Part shown: positions 62,085-64,000 of the stretch, one piece after another
Position numbering within the stretch: position 1 is the first letter of the stretch
How the letters are laid out: every line of letters starts with the position of its first letter
NCBI RefSeq assembly: GCF_003710935.1
Contig: NZ_RHHS01000017.1
Coordinates: 186,001 to 250,000, forward strand
Direction of reading: 5' to 3'
DNA length: 64,000 bases
From: Brevibacillus gelatini
GTDB taxonomy: Bacteria > Bacillota > Bacilli > Brevibacillales > Brevibacillaceae
Notes under the pieces: model-generated
What the model was told of the DNA's origin: nothing
Databases searched by the model: none
What the model saw: the letters and a program-made list of their open reading frames with translations, nothing else
Program-made: the position numbers and the translations under genes

Positions 62085-63407
62085 ATGTTTTTACACGGGA
62101 CAAGTCGAATAAACGAGCAAGGACACTTGGAAATCGGGGGCTGTGATACGACGATCCTGGCAGCGACGTACGGCACGCCGCTGTATGTGTATGACGAGGC
62201 GCACATTCGCGCCAAGTGCCGCAGCTTTGTCGAGGCGTTCAGCAAAACGGGCTTCGCGTTTCAGGTAGCGTATGCGAGCAAAGCTTTTTGCACGATGGCG
62301 ATGTGCAAGCTGGTAGAGGAAGAAGGTCTTTCCCTCGATGTCGTATCGGGCGGGGAGCTGTACACCGCGCTGCAGGCAGGCTTTCCGGCAAAGCGCATTC
62401 ACTTCCACGGCAACAACAAATCATTGGACGAAATCAAGATGGCGCTGGATGCGAAAATCGGCTGTTTTGTCGTGGACAATTTTTACGAGCTGCATGTGCT
62501 TGCCGATCTCGCCCAGGAGCGCGGCGAAAAGGTAGCGGTTCTCTTGCGTGTGACACCAGGCGTGGAAGCTCATACCCATGAATATATATCCACGGGCCAA
62601 ATTGACTCCAAGTTTGGCTTTGACGTGCAAAACGGCCAAGCACTTGAGGCGATCCGTTTTGCATTCGAATGCGATCATCTGCACTTGTTGGGGATTCATA
62701 GCCATATCGGCTCGCAAATTTTTGAAACAGACGGTTTCCTCATAGCGATCAAGCGCTTGGCAGAGCTGCTGGGCGAAGCGAAAGAGCAGTTCGGCTTTTT
62801 GCCGGAAGTCCTCAACGTCGGCGGAGGCTTCGGAATCCGCTACGTGGAGGGCGACACGCCTCAGCCAGCCGAGACGTACATCAAGGCGATTACCGATGTC
62901 GTTCGCGAGGAGCTGAGCGCGCGAGAGATTCCGCTTCCTGAGCTGTGGATCGAGCCGGGCCGCAGCATCGTCGGCGACGCGGGCACTACCCTGTACCGAA
63001 TCGGCTCCCAAAAAGAAATTCCGAACGTCCGCAAATACGTCGCGGTGGACGGAGGCATGACAGACAATTTGCGTCCTGCCTTGTACAATGCGCAGTATGA
63101 AGCGGCGATTGCCAACAAGATGAACCAGCCTGCCAGCGAGGTTGTCTCGATCGCAGGAAAATGCTGCGAATCTGGCGACATGCTGATTTGGGACGTGAAG
63201 CTGCCGCCAGCCGTTGCGGGCGACATTTTGGCTGTGTCCAGCACAGGGGCTTACGGCTATTCCATGTCCAACAACTACAACCGCATCGCGCGTCCGGCTG
63301 TCGTGTTCGTAAAAGACGGCGAGGCCGAACTGGTTGTGAAACGCGAGACGTACGCCGATGTAGTCAGCCACGATCTTTTGCCAAAACGGGCGCAACTGCA
63401 GCGCTGA
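62085..63407 (+). CDS. lysA: Diaminopimelate decarboxylase
   Basis: This 440-residue PLP enzyme converts meso-diaminopimelate to L-lysine. The PLP lysine is in FQVAYASKAFC near residue 65. Other conserved blocks are GIHSHIGSQIF, NVGGGFGIRYVEG, the phosphate site EPGRSIVGDAG, the substrate site GKCCESGDML and GAYGYSMSNNYN. The ATG at 62085 follows GGGAGGAG by six bases. The spoVAF-lysA-ppiB order is conserved. It has its own promoter and leader stem-loop. Confidence 0.95.
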   Translation: MFLHGTSRINEQGHLEIGGCDTTILAATYGTPLYVYDEAHIRAKCRSFVEAFSKTGFAFQVAYASKAFCTMAMCKLVEEEGLSLDVVSGGELYTALQAGFPAKRIHFHGNNKSLDEIKMALDAKIGCFVVDNFYELHVLADLAQERGEKVAVLLRVTPGVEAHTHEYISTGQIDSKFGFDVQNGQALEAIRFAFECDHLHLLGIHSHIGSQIFETDGFLIAIKRLAELLGEAKEQFGFLPEVLNVGGGFGIRYVEGDTPQPAETYIKAITDVVREELSAREIPLPELWIEPGRSIVGDAGTTLYRIGSQKEIPNVRKYVAVDGGMTDNLRPALYNAQYEAAIANKMNQPASEVVSIAGKCCESGDMLIWDVKLPPAVAGDILAVSSTGAYGYSMSNNYNRIARPAVVFVKDGEAELVVKRETYADVVSHDLLPKRAQLQR

Positions 63408-63424
63408 GCGAATCAATAGACCAG

Positions 63425-63456
63425 ACCCTTCCGACAATGCTGCGGGAGGGTTTTTC
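63425..63456 (+). terminator. Terminator of lysA
   Basis: ACCCTTCCG (63425-63433) pairs with CGGGAGGGT (63443-63451) with one wobble, followed by T residues. Confidence 0.85.
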
Positions 63457-63534
63457 CTATTACCTTCCCTCCGCTCATTGCTTGCCAGATCGATTCGTTT
63501 CGGCGTACTTCGCTGACTGGCGTGGAGGCATGAA

Positions 63535-63564
63535 TTGGACGGCGACATTCTCGCGTGGTAAAAT
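63535..63564 (+). promoter_or_regulatory. Sigma-A promoter of the cyclophilin gene
   Basis: TTGGAC (63535-63540), an 18-base spacer and TAAAAT (63559-63564) lie 36 bases before the ATG. Confidence 0.6.
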
Positions 63565-63600
63565 AGGAACGTTAACTTTACAAGGTCTGGAGGCTCATCC

Positions 63601-64000
63601 ATGAAAAAAGCGCTTATCACCATGGAAAATGGAAATCAAATCGAGCTGGAGCTGTTCGATCAGGAAGCTCCGGGAACCGTTGCAAACTTTGAAAAACTGG
63701 CCAACGAAGGCTTCTACAACGGTCTTACTTTCCACCGTGTCATCCCTGGATTCGTAGCCCAAGGCGGCTGCCCTTATGGAACAGGCACAGGCGGCCCTGG
63801 CTATACCATCAAATGCGAAACAAAAGGAAACCCGCACAAGCATCTGCGCGGTTCGCTGTCCATGGCGCATGCAGGCAAAGACACAGGCGGCAGCCAGTTC
63901 TTCATTTGCTACGATTCCTTCCCTCACCTCGATGGCGTACATACTGTGTTTGGCCGCGTGACTTCCGGCATGGAGCATGTCGACGCGATCAAGCAAGGCG
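63601..64000 (+). CDS. ppiB: Cyclophilin-type peptidyl-prolyl cis-trans isomerase (partial at window end)
   Basis: The frame is open from the ATG at 63601 to the window end (133 residues, about 10-15 missing). It begins [20 protein letters not shown]. It carries the cyclophilin active-site residues: Arg in [13 protein letters not shown], the [10 protein letters not shown] segment and the His in [11 protein letters not shown]. There is no signal peptide, so this is the cytoplasmic PpiB that speeds proline isomerisation in folding. The position after lysA matches B. subtilis. An AAGGTCTGGAGG ribosome site precedes it. Confidence 0.93.
   Translation, partial: MKKALITMENGNQIELELFDQEAPGTVANFEKLANEGFYNGLTFHRVIPGFVAQGGCPYGTGTGGPGYTIKCETKGNPHKHLRGSLSMAHAGKDTGGSQFFICYDSFPHLDGVHTVFGRVTSGMEHVDAIKQG

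Noticed and set aside
1-64000. Mobile elements, phage genes, tRNA/rRNA genes or CRISPR arrays
   Set aside because: No transposase, integrase other than XerD, tRNA cloverleaf, rRNA stretch or regularly spaced repeats were seen; XerD sits in its conserved chromosomal context.

Overview
The window looks like a chromosomal stretch of an endospore-forming member of the Bacillales. Protein-level similarity and moderately high GC point to Brevibacillus or a close relative (inference; no database search was possible). Two core sporulation loci are present (spoIVB-spo0A; dacF-spoIIA-sigF-spoVA), and the gene order matches, from memory, a large part of the Bacillus subtilis xseA-to-ppiB region. I see no rRNA, tRNA, CRISPR array, insertion sequence or prophage.

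Layout. 1-12.1 kb: end of xseA, xseB, ispA, dxs, tlyA, nadK, argR, recN, spoIVB and spo0A, interrupted by a reverse-strand M3 peptidase. This joins isoprenoid precursor synthesis, NADP supply, arginine control, DNA repair and the two sporulation regulators. 12.2-13.9 kb: an AT-rich accessory patch with a possibly broken small gene and a NERD/HRDC protein. 14-18.3 kb: a beta-carbonic anhydrase overlapping a Tat-exported phosphoesterase, then a LysR regulator divergent from a methyltransferase-VOC-methyltransferase operon. 18.4-22.3 kb: small membrane proteins flanking a four-gene SteA/SteB/glycosyltransferase/MraY-like operon.

22.4-35.3 kb: the branched-chain keto acid dehydrogenase region. 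BkdR, a sigma-54 activator, faces a near-perfect -24/-12 promoter and two upstream dyads ahead of bcd-lpdV-bkdAA-bkdAB-bkdB; ptb and buk are absent. Downstream come a secreted four-repeat protein, a 28-residue membrane miniprotein, methylmalonyl-CoA epimerase (which fits valine/isoleucine breakdown through propionyl-CoA) and an M20 peptidase. 35.4-45 kb: a DUF3866 protein, an antisense mciZ-like gene, nudF, an EndoQ-like PHP protein, spoIIM, fur, a DUF4227 membrane protein, xerD, and the nucleoside salvage set deoB-punA-pdp. 45-53.7 kb: an Lrp-type regulator, the oppABCDF peptide transporter and a chemoreceptor. 53.7-64 kb: dacF, spoIIAA-spoIIAB-sigF, the seven-gene spoVA operon (dipicolinic acid channel), lysA (last step of lysine synthesis from the same diaminopimelate branch) and the start of ppiB.

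Several stage-specific promoters can be read by eye: sigma-H with 0A boxes before spo0A, sigma-H-like before spoIIAA, sigma-F-like before dacF, sigma-G-like before spoVAA and sigma-E-like before spoIIM. Starts were chosen from Shine-Dalgarno spacing and family N-termini, so many genes begin downstream of the longest open frame.
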